Below the pieces are notes generated by a model. The model was given only the letters and a program-made list of their open reading frames with translations. It did not search any database and was not told the origin of the DNA. The translations under genes and the position numbers were made by a program. Of a stretch of DNA of 64,000 nt, positions 56,023 to 64,000 are shown in pieces (within the stretch, counting starts at the first letter, position 1; each line of letters opens with the position of its first letter). The stretch is from Zobellia barbeyronii (lineage in GTDB: Bacteria > Bacteroidota > Bacteroidia > Flavobacteriales > Flavobacteriaceae), in assembly GCF_018603515.1 (NCBI RefSeq), contig NZ_JACATN010000001.1:558001-622000 (forward strand), in the 5' to 3' direction.

Positions 56023-58368
56023 TTATTGAATCGATATTGATACAACAATCTCATTGCCATACGCATCCAAAACCATTATCCTATGTTTCCCTTTTGAGGG
56101 AAGCACTGCCATTTCATGAAAGTTCTTAGTCTGGCCTACAAATGTTTCGTCTATGTACCAATAAACTTCCGTCTCGGGTTTGGTATGAGCTAATTTTAAG
56201 ATGAGCTCATTTGTTTTACCATTAAAACCTTTTGTTAATGTAATGCTACTTCCGTTTTTAGGATATATAAAATCCATAGGGGACGCACTATTGTTACTAC
56301 ATCCTTTTTGAAAGGGTGGTAGTACTTTATATGATGGGTGTTTAGTTCGATAATAAAATTGCATTAAAGGAGGTAGGACAAACCAAGATTCAGACACCGC
56401 CGAAGCCAATTCGGCACAAGAAGAATTAACCCTAAATTGTTTCGCTTGATCTAAATAAACCATCTGATGATATTTACATTCAGAAACATAATTTTGTTTA
56501 TTAGGAATAGATATTGTCTTGGTGGGACAAATATCTGTGGCCAGATATCCACTTTGAGAACACACTTCTATATCCGTAAACTCATCCAATGGTTTTTGAA
56601 ACCATTTACTCCTTGGAAGCACATCAAAAACATCAAATAATAGCGGTGCAGCAGACGATACTCCTGTTACATTTGGTCTTCCCTCCCCATCTGCGTTCCC
56701 AACCCAAATACCGACTACATGGTCTGTAGTTACTCCAATAGCCCATGCATCTTTATTCCCAAAACTAGTTCCAGTTTTCCAAGCAATCTCTTTACTGCTA
56801 TCGAAGAACTGCCAAGATTCATCGCCTTCTGGTCTGTTTACCTCCTTCATAGCCTGGAATGTGAGGTAAATGCTACCTGCATCAAAAACAGTTTTTTCAG
56901 TCGATAATTTTCCAAAATCGACCGTCTGGTCTGTTTTTAAAATCAAATCCGTGAACTCATTCTTAAAATATTCACTAGAACTTGTATTAAAATGATTCAA
57001 AGTAGAAGCTAAGTTCGCATAGGTTTTACAAAGATCCCATAAGTTACTTTCTGCACCACCCAAAATTAGAGTAAGACCATAATGATCAGCCGGTTTATTA
57101 ATTCCACCTAATTCAAAAAAATTCAATTGGTCACGGAATTTTTCTAGTTCGTATTGTTGCAACAAACGAATCGCAGGAATATTTAATGAACGCGCCAAAG
57201 CTTTTTTTGCCTCTACGGCACCGCTATAACTTTCGTTGAAATTTTCCGGCGCGTATCCTGCAATTTGAGTCGGGACATCGGGCACTAACATATCTGGCAA
57301 TAATTCACCTGCATCTAACATTGCCGTATAAAGCAGGGGTTTAATGATGCTTCCCGTACTTCTATTGGCTTGAACCATGTCCACATCTTTCTGATGTTCT
57401 TTTGTTGTAGCTGTATTTCCTACATAAGATAACACCTCACGCGTATTTACATCTAGCACCAAAACAGCAGCATTGTGAACTTGATTCTGTTTTAGGTTTT
57501 GATAATGTTTTTGCACTATGGCATTTACATTGCGTTGTAAATTTTCATCTACCGTAGTCTTAATGCGTTCGGCCTTATTCTTTTTCGCCAAGTATTGCAC
57601 TAAATGCGAAGCTGTTTTGGGCAGAGGATAGGGTTTCTGCGGAAGCTCTTCTAATAACGAGAGCTCATAAGTTGTTTGGTCAATAACCTGCTTTTCAAAA
57701 AGCTTTTTTAACAGACGATTTCGTTTATCCAGAAGTTTAATCTGGTTCTTACCGGGATAAATAAGACTTGGTGCATTTGGCAAGACCGCCAATGTAGCAG
57801 ATTCCGCCCAAGATAATTGATGTGGGCGCAACCCAAAATAACGCCACGAAGCAACGTCAATACCAACTACATTTCCTCCAAAAGGAGCATGACTGGCATA
57901 AAGTTTAAGAATATCTTCTTTAGATCGATTTAATTCTAGCCGGGTAGCCCATATCAATTCAATAAATTTCTCAAAATAAGAACGACTTTTCCCATTTCTA
58001 GCTAGTCTGATTACCTGTTGCGTGAGGGTACTACCACCCCTAACCGTTCTACCTGCAGATATATTGGCCTTTATAGCCTTGACTATTGCAATTGGGTTGA
58101 AACCAGGATGCTGATAAAAATGGGCATCCTCAAATTGAAGAATACAAGCCTTAAACTTAGACGGAACACTATCCACTTCAGAAAACCGCCACTGTCCGTC
58201 ATCCGCAATCATTGCTCCCAATAAAGAGCCTTGCTTACTTTCTACTACAGTTGCTGTTGGGGATTTGAATAAATTCTTAGGGAGGCAGAAATAATATGCA
58301 ATTAGTAAAACCGCTAATAAAATTAGCTTCTTTGGGTGCCTTCTACCAAATGAGCCAATTCTTTTCAT
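56023..58368 (-). CDS. pbpC: Penicillin-binding protein 1C
   Basis: A bifunctional peptidoglycan synthase of 781 residues anchored by one N-terminal helix. The GT51 transglycosylase has EDAHFYQHPGFNP and RGGSTLTQQVIRL; the transpeptidase has STGSIIKPLLY (catalytic Ser), RSLNIP and KTGTSFGNKDAW. The C-terminal BiPBP_C domain (about residues 695-780) marks it as PBP1C. An alpha-2-macroglobulin gene is encoded 2.7 kb away on the same strand; the two are adjacent in many other bacteria. Its start overlaps the stop of the upstream small gene by 4 bp. Confidence 0.95.
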   Translation of the reverse strand: MKRIGSFGRRHPKKLILLAVLLIAYYFCLPKNLFKSPTATVVESKQGSLLGAMIADDGQWRFSEVDSVPSKFKACILQFEDAHFYQHPGFNPIAIVKAIKANISAGRTVRGGSTLTQQVIRLARNGKSRSYFEKFIELIWATRLELNRSKEDILKLYASHAPFGGNVVGIDVASWRYFGLRPHQLSWAESATLAVLPNAPSLIYPGKNQIKLLDKRNRLLKKLFEKQVIDQTTYELSLLEELPQKPYPLPKTASHLVQYLAKKNKAERIKTTVDENLQRNVNAIVQKHYQNLKQNQVHNAAVLVLDVNTREVLSYVGNTATTKEHQKDVDMVQANRSTGSIIKPLLYTAMLDAGELLPDMLVPDVPTQIAGYAPENFNESYSGAVEAKKALARSLNIPAIRLLQQYELEKFRDQLNFFELGGINKPADHYGLTLILGGAESNLWDLCKTYANLASTLNHFNTSSSEYFKNEFTDLILKTDQTVDFGKLSTEKTVFDAGSIYLTFQAMKEVNRPEGDESWQFFDSSKEIAWKTGTSFGNKDAWAIGVTTDHVVGIWVGNADGEGRPNVTGVSSAAPLLFDVFDVLPRSKWFQKPLDEFTDIEVCSQSGYLATDICPTKTISIPNKQNYVSECKYHQMVYLDQAKQFRVNSSCAELASAVSESWFVLPPLMQFYYRTKHPSYKVLPPFQKGCSNNSASPMDFIYPKNGSSITLTKGFNGKTNELILKLAHTKPETEVYWYIDETFVGQTKNFHEMAVLPSKGKHRIMVLDAYGNEIVVSISIQ

Positions 58369-58673
58369 TTTACAAAATCATACTCCCGCTCTACAGCACA
58401 AATGCGCACCTTATACCATGAATACCAATCCTTAACTCCCTTTTGCTGCGCAAAAAGATGATCTGTATTCGCCTTCCAATTGGCTATAGACTCCATGCTT
58501 TTCCAATAGCTTACAGTAATACCCACTTGCTCGCGAGCACTCTCAATACCCAGATAACCGGGCTGTGATTTGGCCAAGTTTTCCATTTGGTTGGCCATTT
58601 CCGCATAGCCTTTATCTTCCTCCGTAAGTAGAGAGGTGAAGATTACTGCATAATATGGAAGTTTGTTTTTCAT
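58365..58673 (-). CDS. Antibiotic-biosynthesis-monooxygenase-like protein
   Basis: A 102-residue ABM/YgiN-type ferredoxin-like protein, with QPGYLGIESAREQVGITVSYWKSME typical of the family. The start is the ATG at 58673; a TTG five codons upstream is possible. Its stop overlaps the pbpC start by 4 bp, so pbpC translation may be coupled to it. Such proteins bind haem, quinones or small aromatics; no specific role is clear. Confidence 0.85.
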   Translation of the reverse strand: MKNKLPYYAVIFTSLLTEEDKGYAEMANQMENLAKSQPGYLGIESAREQVGITVSYWKSMESIANWKANTDHLFAQQKGVKDWYSWYKVRICAVEREYDFVK

Positions 58674-58713
58674 TTTGAATGGGTACAAGTTCCAAAATTG
58701 ACTTTTGAAAAAA

Positions 58714-59067
58714 TTAGATATATTCCCGTTCTACGAAGTAGCCTACAATAGCTTCTTTCATTAAAACGGATTGCTCACCTGCCTTCAATGCAGGTAATTC
58801 TTCCTTAGTAATATAATGGGGCCAACCTTCTTCATCAAAAAACTCAAACTCATAATAACCATAAGGTTCCAGTAAACGACAAATTGCAATGTGCATTAAG
58901 TCTAGTTTATCGTCCTTTTTGTACTTTTTATGATACTGACCCAATTCCTGAATCCCTACCAAATATATAATTGCGTCAAGCTCTAAAGTATCTCCATCTG
59001 CAAATTGGGCAGATAATTTCTCCACTAACACATTCCATCTTTCTTTTAACTCTTCGTCTCTTGCCAT
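58714..59067 (-). CDS. Conserved hypothetical protein
   Basis: A 117-residue acidic protein without signal peptide or membrane segment, starting at the ATG at 59067 (MARDEELKER). It is mainly helical, with the segment ELDAIIYLVGIQELGQYHKKYKKDDKLDLMHIA and a C-terminal EEGWPHYITKEELPAL stretch. I recognise it as a Flavobacteria-type conserved protein with no assigned function. It precedes the ABM-like and pbpC genes on the same strand. Confidence 0.75.
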   Translation of the reverse strand: MARDEELKERWNVLVEKLSAQFADGDTLELDAIIYLVGIQELGQYHKKYKKDDKLDLMHIAICRLLEPYGYYEFEFFDEEGWPHYITKEELPALKAGEQSVLMKEAIVGYFVEREYI

Positions 59068-59151
59068 TAATCCTTTTGCATTTATCCGTTGAATGGATAT
59101 AAGTCGCAAAGGTACAAATCAAAATACTACTTTTGCGTAAACACATTTACC

Positions 59152-59685
59152 ATGAGCTTCTTAGATATTATTTTAGGATTACTTCTTTTATACGGACTTT
59201 GGAAAGGTTTAAAAAACGGACTTTTCGTAGAGCTTGCTTCCATTGTTGCTTTAATTGCTGGAATTTATGGGGCTATTCATTTTTCATATTACGCTGGCGA
59301 TTACCTTTCAGAAAACATGGAATGGAACGAACGGTATATTAATATTGCTGCCTTTGTTATAACGTTTGTTGTCATTGTTCTTGCTGTACAACTAGCAGGA
59401 CGGTTTTTAACTAAAATTGCCAATTTTGCAATGCTTGGCTTACTCAATAAACTTGCAGGTGGTATTTTTGGCGCCCTTAAAGTTGCTGTAATTTTAGGCG
59501 CACTACTTATCTTCTTTGAGCGTATAAACGATTCCGCAGATGTTGTAAAAGATGAAACGATGAAGGAATCCGTACTTTATGGACCTATTAAAGAGATTGG
59601 AGCATTTATATTCAGCAAAGTACTTAAAGAAGAAACAAACCCTAAAGGCGAAATAGAAAAAGAAACACTCCAGGCAAGTATCTAA
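59152..59685 (+). CDS. CvpA-family inner-membrane protein
   Basis: A 177-residue membrane protein with four helices (about residues 3-20, 25-45, 62-82, 100-125). It starts MSFLDIILGLLLLYGLWKGLKNG, the CvpA signature, at the ATG at 59152; a longer frame adds 21 residues of no family resemblance. CvpA is linked to colicin V production and envelope stress in E. coli; the precise role is not known. It lies divergent from the 58.7-kb hypothetical gene. Confidence 0.9.
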   Translation: MSFLDIILGLLLLYGLWKGLKNGLFVELASIVALIAGIYGAIHFSYYAGDYLSENMEWNERYINIAAFVITFVVIVLAVQLAGRFLTKIANFAMLGLLNKLAGGIFGALKVAVILGALLIFFERINDSADVVKDETMKESVLYGPIKEIGAFIFSKVLKEETNPKGEIEKETLQASI

Positions 59686-59784
59686 TACCCGATTCCTATT
59701 ATGGAACATGGGCTTACTGGCAATTAACAGCACTTCTTATTATACTTAGTAAATAATTGTGATCTAAATAATCTAAAAATATAC

Positions 59785-60534
59785 ATGCGTAAGCTTGTCA
59801 TTTATACTATAGCCCTCGGACCCGACTTCGGCTTTGTTCCGCAAAAAAGCATTGAAGGTGTAGACTTTTTTGCTTTTACGGATGACCCTAAAAAAGTCTG
59901 TAAACCGTGGAAACCAATTCTGGTAAAAGATGACATAAAGGACAAAGAACGTTTAAGGTCTCGCCACCCAAAGTTATTACCACATCTTTATTTTAGTGAT
60001 TACGACGTTAGTATTTATATTGATAGCAACTTTTTAATTGTTGGAAATATAATAGAACTATTAGAAAAATTGGATGGTTTTCAAATGGCTCTTTTTGACC
60101 ATAATCAAAGTGATGATATAAGAAACTGTGTTTATCAAGAATATGAAGCTATACTTGAATTAGGTAAACGACGAGGAGTTTACAAAGACAATCCTAAAGT
60201 CATGGAGCAACAGATTCAATTTTTTAAAGACCAAAATTATCCCCCGGAAAATGGACTTATCTGTGGAGGTGTTCTCATTAGAAAACACAATGACCCACAG
60301 GTTATAAAGCTTATGGAAGATTGGTGGGGTTTTGTTTCTACTCAAAGCCTTCGTGACCAACTAAGTTTCAACTACGTTGCTTGGCAAAACAAATTCAACT
60401 ACACAATCATTCCTGGAGATATACGAACTGGGAACCCTTATTTCTATTTTTTAGCATCAAATAGAAAGAACTATCTTTGGCGGCTATTAAAATATCGCAT
60501 AAAGCATTTATTGAACTATAAACTTCACCCTTAA
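59785..60534 (+). CDS. DUF616 (TOD1/MUCI70-like) glycosyltransferase
   Basis: A 249-residue protein with no signal peptide. It reads as the DUF616 glycosyltransferase-like domain: VDFFAFTDDP near residue 27, SRHPKLLPHLYF, a DYDVSIYIDSNF motif that serves as the nucleotide-sugar/metal site, and NGLICGGVLIRKHND followed by a DQLSFNYV segment. The family is best known from plants and from polysaccharide loci of bacteria. No capsule or O-antigen genes surround it. Codon choice looks somewhat AT-rich. Confidence 0.75.
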   Translation: MRKLVIYTIALGPDFGFVPQKSIEGVDFFAFTDDPKKVCKPWKPILVKDDIKDKERLRSRHPKLLPHLYFSDYDVSIYIDSNFLIVGNIIELLEKLDGFQMALFDHNQSDDIRNCVYQEYEAILELGKRRGVYKDNPKVMEQQIQFFKDQNYPPENGLICGGVLIRKHNDPQVIKLMEDWWGFVSTQSLRDQLSFNYVAWQNKFNYTIIPGDIRTGNPYFYFLASNRKNYLWRLLKYRIKHLLNYKLHP

Positions 60535-60618
60535 AAGCTGCATTTGCTCTAAAACATGTCTTTTCATGTACTTTCTAAAATGCAAGAACGTTTCAATAGT
60601 TCACCAAATCAGATAAAA

Positions 60619-61038
60619 ATGAAAAAACCAATACTTTTATTAATTTTAGCCATAGGCTGTACTTTCACCTCTTGTAAACAAGATGACTCCGGTGGTGATG
60701 GTGATTTACTAGGCACATGGTTCCTAACTACATATGTTGATAACGAAGGTGAAGAACCAGCCGATGAGTGTGAAAGCAAGAATATTGTGCGCTTTAAAGA
60801 CGGAAACGTGTTTGATTATCAATATCATACCACGGATAACGCAAGTGGTGATTGTATAGAAGGAATTCATGATTCTGGTACGTGGTCCTATCTATTTGAT
60901 AGAAAAGTTCAACTGGACTATGGAACTGAGGGAAGATCGGACGTAACAGTTGCAAAATATAAAATTTCCGGAGATATTCTAACACTAACCTTTGATGAAG
61001 GTAATGGCGAATACCATGAAAAATATAAAAAGGAATAA
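60619..61038 (+). CDS. Lipocalin-like lipoprotein
   Basis: A 139-residue lipoprotein: the ATG at 60619 gives MKKPILLLILAIGC...SC with a lipobox Cys (CTFTSC). The mature part is a lipocalin-like (DUF-type) barrel with LLGTWFLTTYVDNEG at the start and GTWSYLFDRKVQLDYG mid-way. A longer frame from 60556 would bury the signal peptide. It precedes a bidirectional terminator. Ligand unknown. Confidence 0.82.
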   Translation: MKKPILLLILAIGCTFTSCKQDDSGGDGDLLGTWFLTTYVDNEGEEPADECESKNIVRFKDGNVFDYQYHTTDNASGDCIEGIHDSGTWSYLFDRKVQLDYGTEGRSDVTVAKYKISGDILTLTFDEGNGEYHEKYKKE

Positions 61039-61063
61039 AAAATATCACATATTTTTAAACACC

Positions 61064-61090
61064 AAAAGACCCTTTAAAAGGGTCTTTTTT
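61064..61090. terminator. Bidirectional hairpin terminator
   Basis: Perfect inverted repeat AAAAGACCCTTT / AAAGGGTCTTTT with a short loop and T/A flanks, between the lipocalin-like and alpha-2-macroglobulin genes. Confidence 0.85.
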
Positions 61091-61111
61091 ATTTTACCTA
61101 TCAAAACTACT

Positions 61112-64000
61112 TTACTGAACCACTTCTACCCATTGGCCATTGGTACGCACCATATATTCGTTATCATACATAGCTTCTGCCTGAACGCCCGGTAAATAAT
61201 AACGCCCTAAATAAGATGCATTCATTAGCACTCTGAACGTTTTACTTTCGTTCTTCTTCATATCGAAATAAAAACTAGTTCGATCATCACGAATATCTGT
61301 ATACGTTACCTTATTGTCTGAGAATTCTCCAAAATCCGTAAAACGGGTGTTTACAATTTCCCAACCACTTGGAAAAATCTTGGTGAGAGCTATATCCTTA
61401 ATTTCTTTGTTTGTGGTATTGGTTAAAGTAACCTCAGCAACGAAATCTGTGCCTTGTGCAAGTTGCGAAACATCTAACTGAGAACCATTGCGACTTTTAA
61501 ATCCTATTTTTGCAACCAAATTTCGCTGTATTGCTTTCTCTTCACCTACCGGCAAAATTCCTTGGTTTACAATAGTAACAAACAAAGTATTGGCTTCATT
61601 GTTTTTCAACTCTATAGTATTGGCCCCTTTTTTTATTACAAGTTCACGAGTTACCAAAGTCTTTGGCGTACTTACATTTTTGGAGCTGCCATTTACCGTT
61701 ACTGTTGCTTTTACACCCTTACCGCCAACTAAATTAGCAAATTTGGCCATAGCTATTAAGCTATAAGCAGTAGTCTGAGTGCTCAACCACCGAGATTCGG
61801 AAATACGTTCTGCAATGGTTTTAGCCAAGTCTTGGGCTTTAGTTTTATCTTTCAATAAAACATAGGATTCCAAAGCCATAGCCCTATTCCTATCTGACGA
61901 ACCATAGGTATAATAATCGTAGTTGGAGCTTTCAAAATCAAGTTTAGCCGTACTCAGAACATCCTTTGCCACATTATTTTGACCAATTAAGGTATAACAA
62001 GCAGCTAAACGAAATTTCGCCTCATTAGACAAACCGTTTGTTTCTCTCAATCGGTTCATACTGGACACATCTGCATTACCAGATAATGCCAACGTATACA
62101 GCCGATATGCCTGCGCCAAATCCGAACTATTATTATCCGAACGCCATTGTTTTGAACTATTCTGCTGGTACTTCAACCAACTTGACTTGAATCCAATTGG
62201 CAGCACATATCCTTTCTTTTCGGCTTCTAACAGAAAATGTCCGGCATACGAAGTACCCCAATCATTAGAATAGTTTTGGCCCGGCCAATATGAAAAGCCT
62301 CCTGTGGCATTTTGATAACCGCCTAAAAGTTTAATAGCACGCACCACATTCTGTTGTATACTTTTCTTCCTATTCCCGTCTAAGTCAAAAATATCCGAAA
62401 GATATAATTGCGGAAATGCTGCGGACGTAGTCTGTTCTAAACACCCGTGCGGATAGCGAATCAGGTTTTGCATGCGGCCATTAAAGTTCATTGGCGGTAA
62501 AGTAGACAACTCAATTTCTGCTGAATTACTTCCAATAATACCAAAAGTTTCCAAATTTATGGTCTGTGAGGAATTAGGCTCCAAGATTACTTTTTGCATT
62601 TCTGATGTAACGGGATTAGGATTTACCACATCAATGGGAATTTCAAAAGAAGCCGTTTCTCCATTACCAGAAGCTTCAACGATAACTTTTCCTATTCCTT
62701 TAAAATCGGCTACCTTCAATTCAAAATATGCCATTTTTTCATCAGGCTGGTCAAAAATAAGCGTTTGAGTAGCGTCTCCAGAAATAGTAAACGATGGGTC
62801 CGACTTCAATTTTAAAGTGACATTTTTTATTTTCTTTTCCATAGCAAATACAGTGACCGGAAGAGTCACTTTTTCACCAGGCGTGATTTTTCTAGGCAAC
62901 GAAGCCAAAACCATCAGTGGTTTGCGTACCGGAGTGGTCTTTTCTGCCATTCCATAAGCTTCGGTTTGAGAATTGCCTGCTACTACCATGGTTCGCACAG
63001 AACCAATGTATTTGGGGATTTTAATTTCATGTGACTTGGTTTCCCCTTCTTTCAGACTAAATGGACCCAAATGAACTACCATAGGCTCAAAACGGTTAGC
63101 CTTTTTATTTTTTGCTCCAGCTAATTCCCCATCACCACCAATAGCAAATACTTGATTTACCTTACCGCCAAAAGCTCCAATAACATCATCAAACACATCC
63201 CAAGTTTTTACACCAAGCGCTTCGTGAGCATAGAAAGTACCCCATGGGTCTGGGGTTACAAAACGTGTTAAGTCCAACAAACCTTCGTCTACTAATGCAA
63301 TGCTATACGTCATTGCCATCTTGGTCTTCTCGCCAACTTTAACCGTTATGGTCTCTTCCGGCTGTAATACCTCGGGCATTGTAATAATAGGTTCGATTTT
63401 CGTAGCTGGGTTCTCTACTGAAACAGGTACAACACCATATAATCTAATGGGATTATCGTTCAAAGTATTGGCATGAGGCTGCAACAAAGAAATGTGAATA
63501 AACATATTGGGCGCATAAAGCTCGCTCATAGCTAGTTCAAATTTCGTTTCATCTTTTGCCGTATCTACCCAAAGGCTTTTTAAAACTTCCGTACCGTTCT
63601 CTATGGTAACCAAAGCACGGCTCCCTATAGAACTAGGAAAAGTTATTGTAGCATTTTCACCAACATTATAGATTTCCTTATCTGTTGAAAACACCAACAT
63701 AGTAGCAGCAGAAGGGTCCGTTTTACGAGATTTTCCTGCCCAGCCCGGCCAATCTATATACATAGTTTTTGCAGTGGAATGTCCTCCGTTAGGGTCTTCC
63801 ACACGCACTAAATACCTACCCCATTCAGGATACTTTAATTCAAATTTAAAATTAGCTTTACCGCTGGCATTGGTGCTGATTATCTTTTCAAAGACCTTCT
63901 CGTGATATTGACTACTACTATAATTAGATAAATTATCAGCAGAAGTATCCCACCACCATCTCCAACTTACTTTATGAATAGTTACATTCAAATTTTTAGC
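61112..64000 (-). CDS. Alpha-2-macroglobulin family protein, C-terminal part (5' end outside window)
   Basis: The frame is open to the last base, so the start and any lipobox lie beyond the window. The visible 963 residues contain MG-type beta domains, an MG7-like region and the thioester motif CLEQ (coded at 62432-62443, in YPHGCLEQTTSAAFPQLYL), followed by a helical thioester domain and a C-terminal MG10-like domain ending WVEVVQ. Bacterial members trap proteases in the periplasm and are often encoded beside PBP1C for cell-wall protection. The only visible start-like TTG at 63991 is internal, since the frame continues. Confidence 0.92.
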   Translation of the reverse strand, partial: AKNLNVTIHKVSWRWWWDTSADNLSNYSSSQYHEKVFEKIISTNASGKANFKFELKYPEWGRYLVRVEDPNGGHSTAKTMYIDWPGWAGKSRKTDPSAATMLVFSTDKEIYNVGENATITFPSSIGSRALVTIENGTEVLKSLWVDTAKDETKFELAMSELYAPNMFIHISLLQPHANTLNDNPIRLYGVVPVSVENPATKIEPIITMPEVLQPEETITVKVGEKTKMAMTYSIALVDEGLLDLTRFVTPDPWGTFYAHEALGVKTWDVFDDVIGAFGGKVNQVFAIGGDGELAGAKNKKANRFEPMVVHLGPFSLKEGETKSHEIKIPKYIGSVRTMVVAGNSQTEAYGMAEKTTPVRKPLMVLASLPRKITPGEKVTLPVTVFAMEKKIKNVTLKLKSDPSFTISGDATQTLIFDQPDEKMAYFELKVADFKGIGKVIVEASGNGETASFEIPIDVVNPNPVTSEMQKVILEPNSSQTINLETFGIIGSNSAEIELSTLPPMNFNGRMQNLIRYPHGCLEQTTSAAFPQLYLSDIFDLDGNRKKSIQQNVVRAIKLLGGYQNATGGFSYWPGQNYSNDWGTSYAGHFLLEAEKKGYVLPIGFKSSWLKYQQNSSKQWRSDNNSSDLAQAYRLYTLALSGNADVSSMNRLRETNGLSNEAKFRLAACYTLIGQNNVAKDVLSTAKLDFESSNYDYYTYGSSDRNRAMALESYVLLKDKTKAQDLAKTIAERISESRWLSTQTTAYSLIAMAKFANLVGGKGVKATVTVNGSSKNVSTPKTLVTRELVIKKGANTIELKNNEANTLFVTIVNQGILPVGEEKAIQRNLVAKIGFKSRNGSQLDVSQLAQGTDFVAEVTLTNTTNKEIKDIALTKIFPSGWEIVNTRFTDFGEFSDNKVTYTDIRDDRTSFYFDMKKNESKTFRVLMNASYLGRYYLPGVQAEAMYDNEYMVRTNGQWVEVVQ

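Overview
The window reads as chromosomal DNA of a Flavobacteriaceae member (phylum Bacteroidota), probably marine. The evidence is low GC, three large TonB-dependent receptors with carboxypeptidase-like N-terminal domains, many lipoproteins with short Bacteroidota-style signal peptides, few recognisable Shine-Dalgarno sites, several TAnnTTTG-type promoter elements, and a gene set typical of that family (DUF1080, DUF3108, DUF5689, a one-cysteine DksA-like protein, a long IleS). No rRNA, tRNA, CRISPR array, insertion sequence or phage was seen. Most of the window is housekeeping or metabolic DNA with some accessory islands.

Layout. 1-2.5 kb: end of an Ig-like surface protein, then a nitrilase-type amidase, a Nudix hydrolase and an ankyrin protein on the minus strand. 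2.9-6.0 kb: a soluble multi-PAS histidine kinase followed by two stand-alone receiver proteins. 6.0-11.3 kb: a lamin-tail/DUF5689 lipoprotein and a TonB-dependent receptor, divergent from a secreted endonuclease; I read this as a candidate system for using extracellular nucleic acid. 11.4-15.3 kb: DUF1080 protein, small haem-like membrane protein, second TonB receptor. 15.5-21.9 kb: pgi, an M23 peptidase, tryptophan 2,3-dioxygenase and a DUF3108 protein as a minus-strand cluster, then hydroxyphenylpyruvate dioxygenase. 22-28.5 kb: patatin/outer-membrane-barrel fusion, uvrC, a 28-residue membrane peptide, formyl-THF cyclo-ligase, lspA and an exported beta-repeat protein.

28.5-38.9 kb: DksA-like regulator, ileS, an alanine/lysine-rich lipoprotein, third TonB receptor with recO, gdhA, and a trans-sulfuration enzyme. 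39-50.3 kb: a run of small metabolic genes, including a cyclic-nucleotide-binding thioredoxin-reductase-like flavoprotein paired with a UBP zinc-finger protein, a cytochrome c lipoprotein, a GH88/105 glycosidase, an intracellular EEP nuclease and a SulP transporter. This stretch is rich in non-ATG starts. 50.5-56 kb: a lipoprotein and the glycerol-3-phosphate genes gpsA, glpD and glpK. 56-64 kb: PBP1C and an alpha-2-macroglobulin protein (running off the end) on the same strand, separated by small minus-strand genes and three plus-strand genes (CvpA, DUF616-type glycosyltransferase, lipocalin-like lipoprotein).

The genes that look to work together are the kinase and receivers, the nuclease/receptor/lamin-tail trio, the flavoprotein and UBP zinc finger, glpK-glpD with gpsA, and PBP1C with alpha-2-macroglobulin. 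Starts were moved from the longest possible frame where a signal peptide or a conserved N-terminus pointed to an internal ATG.
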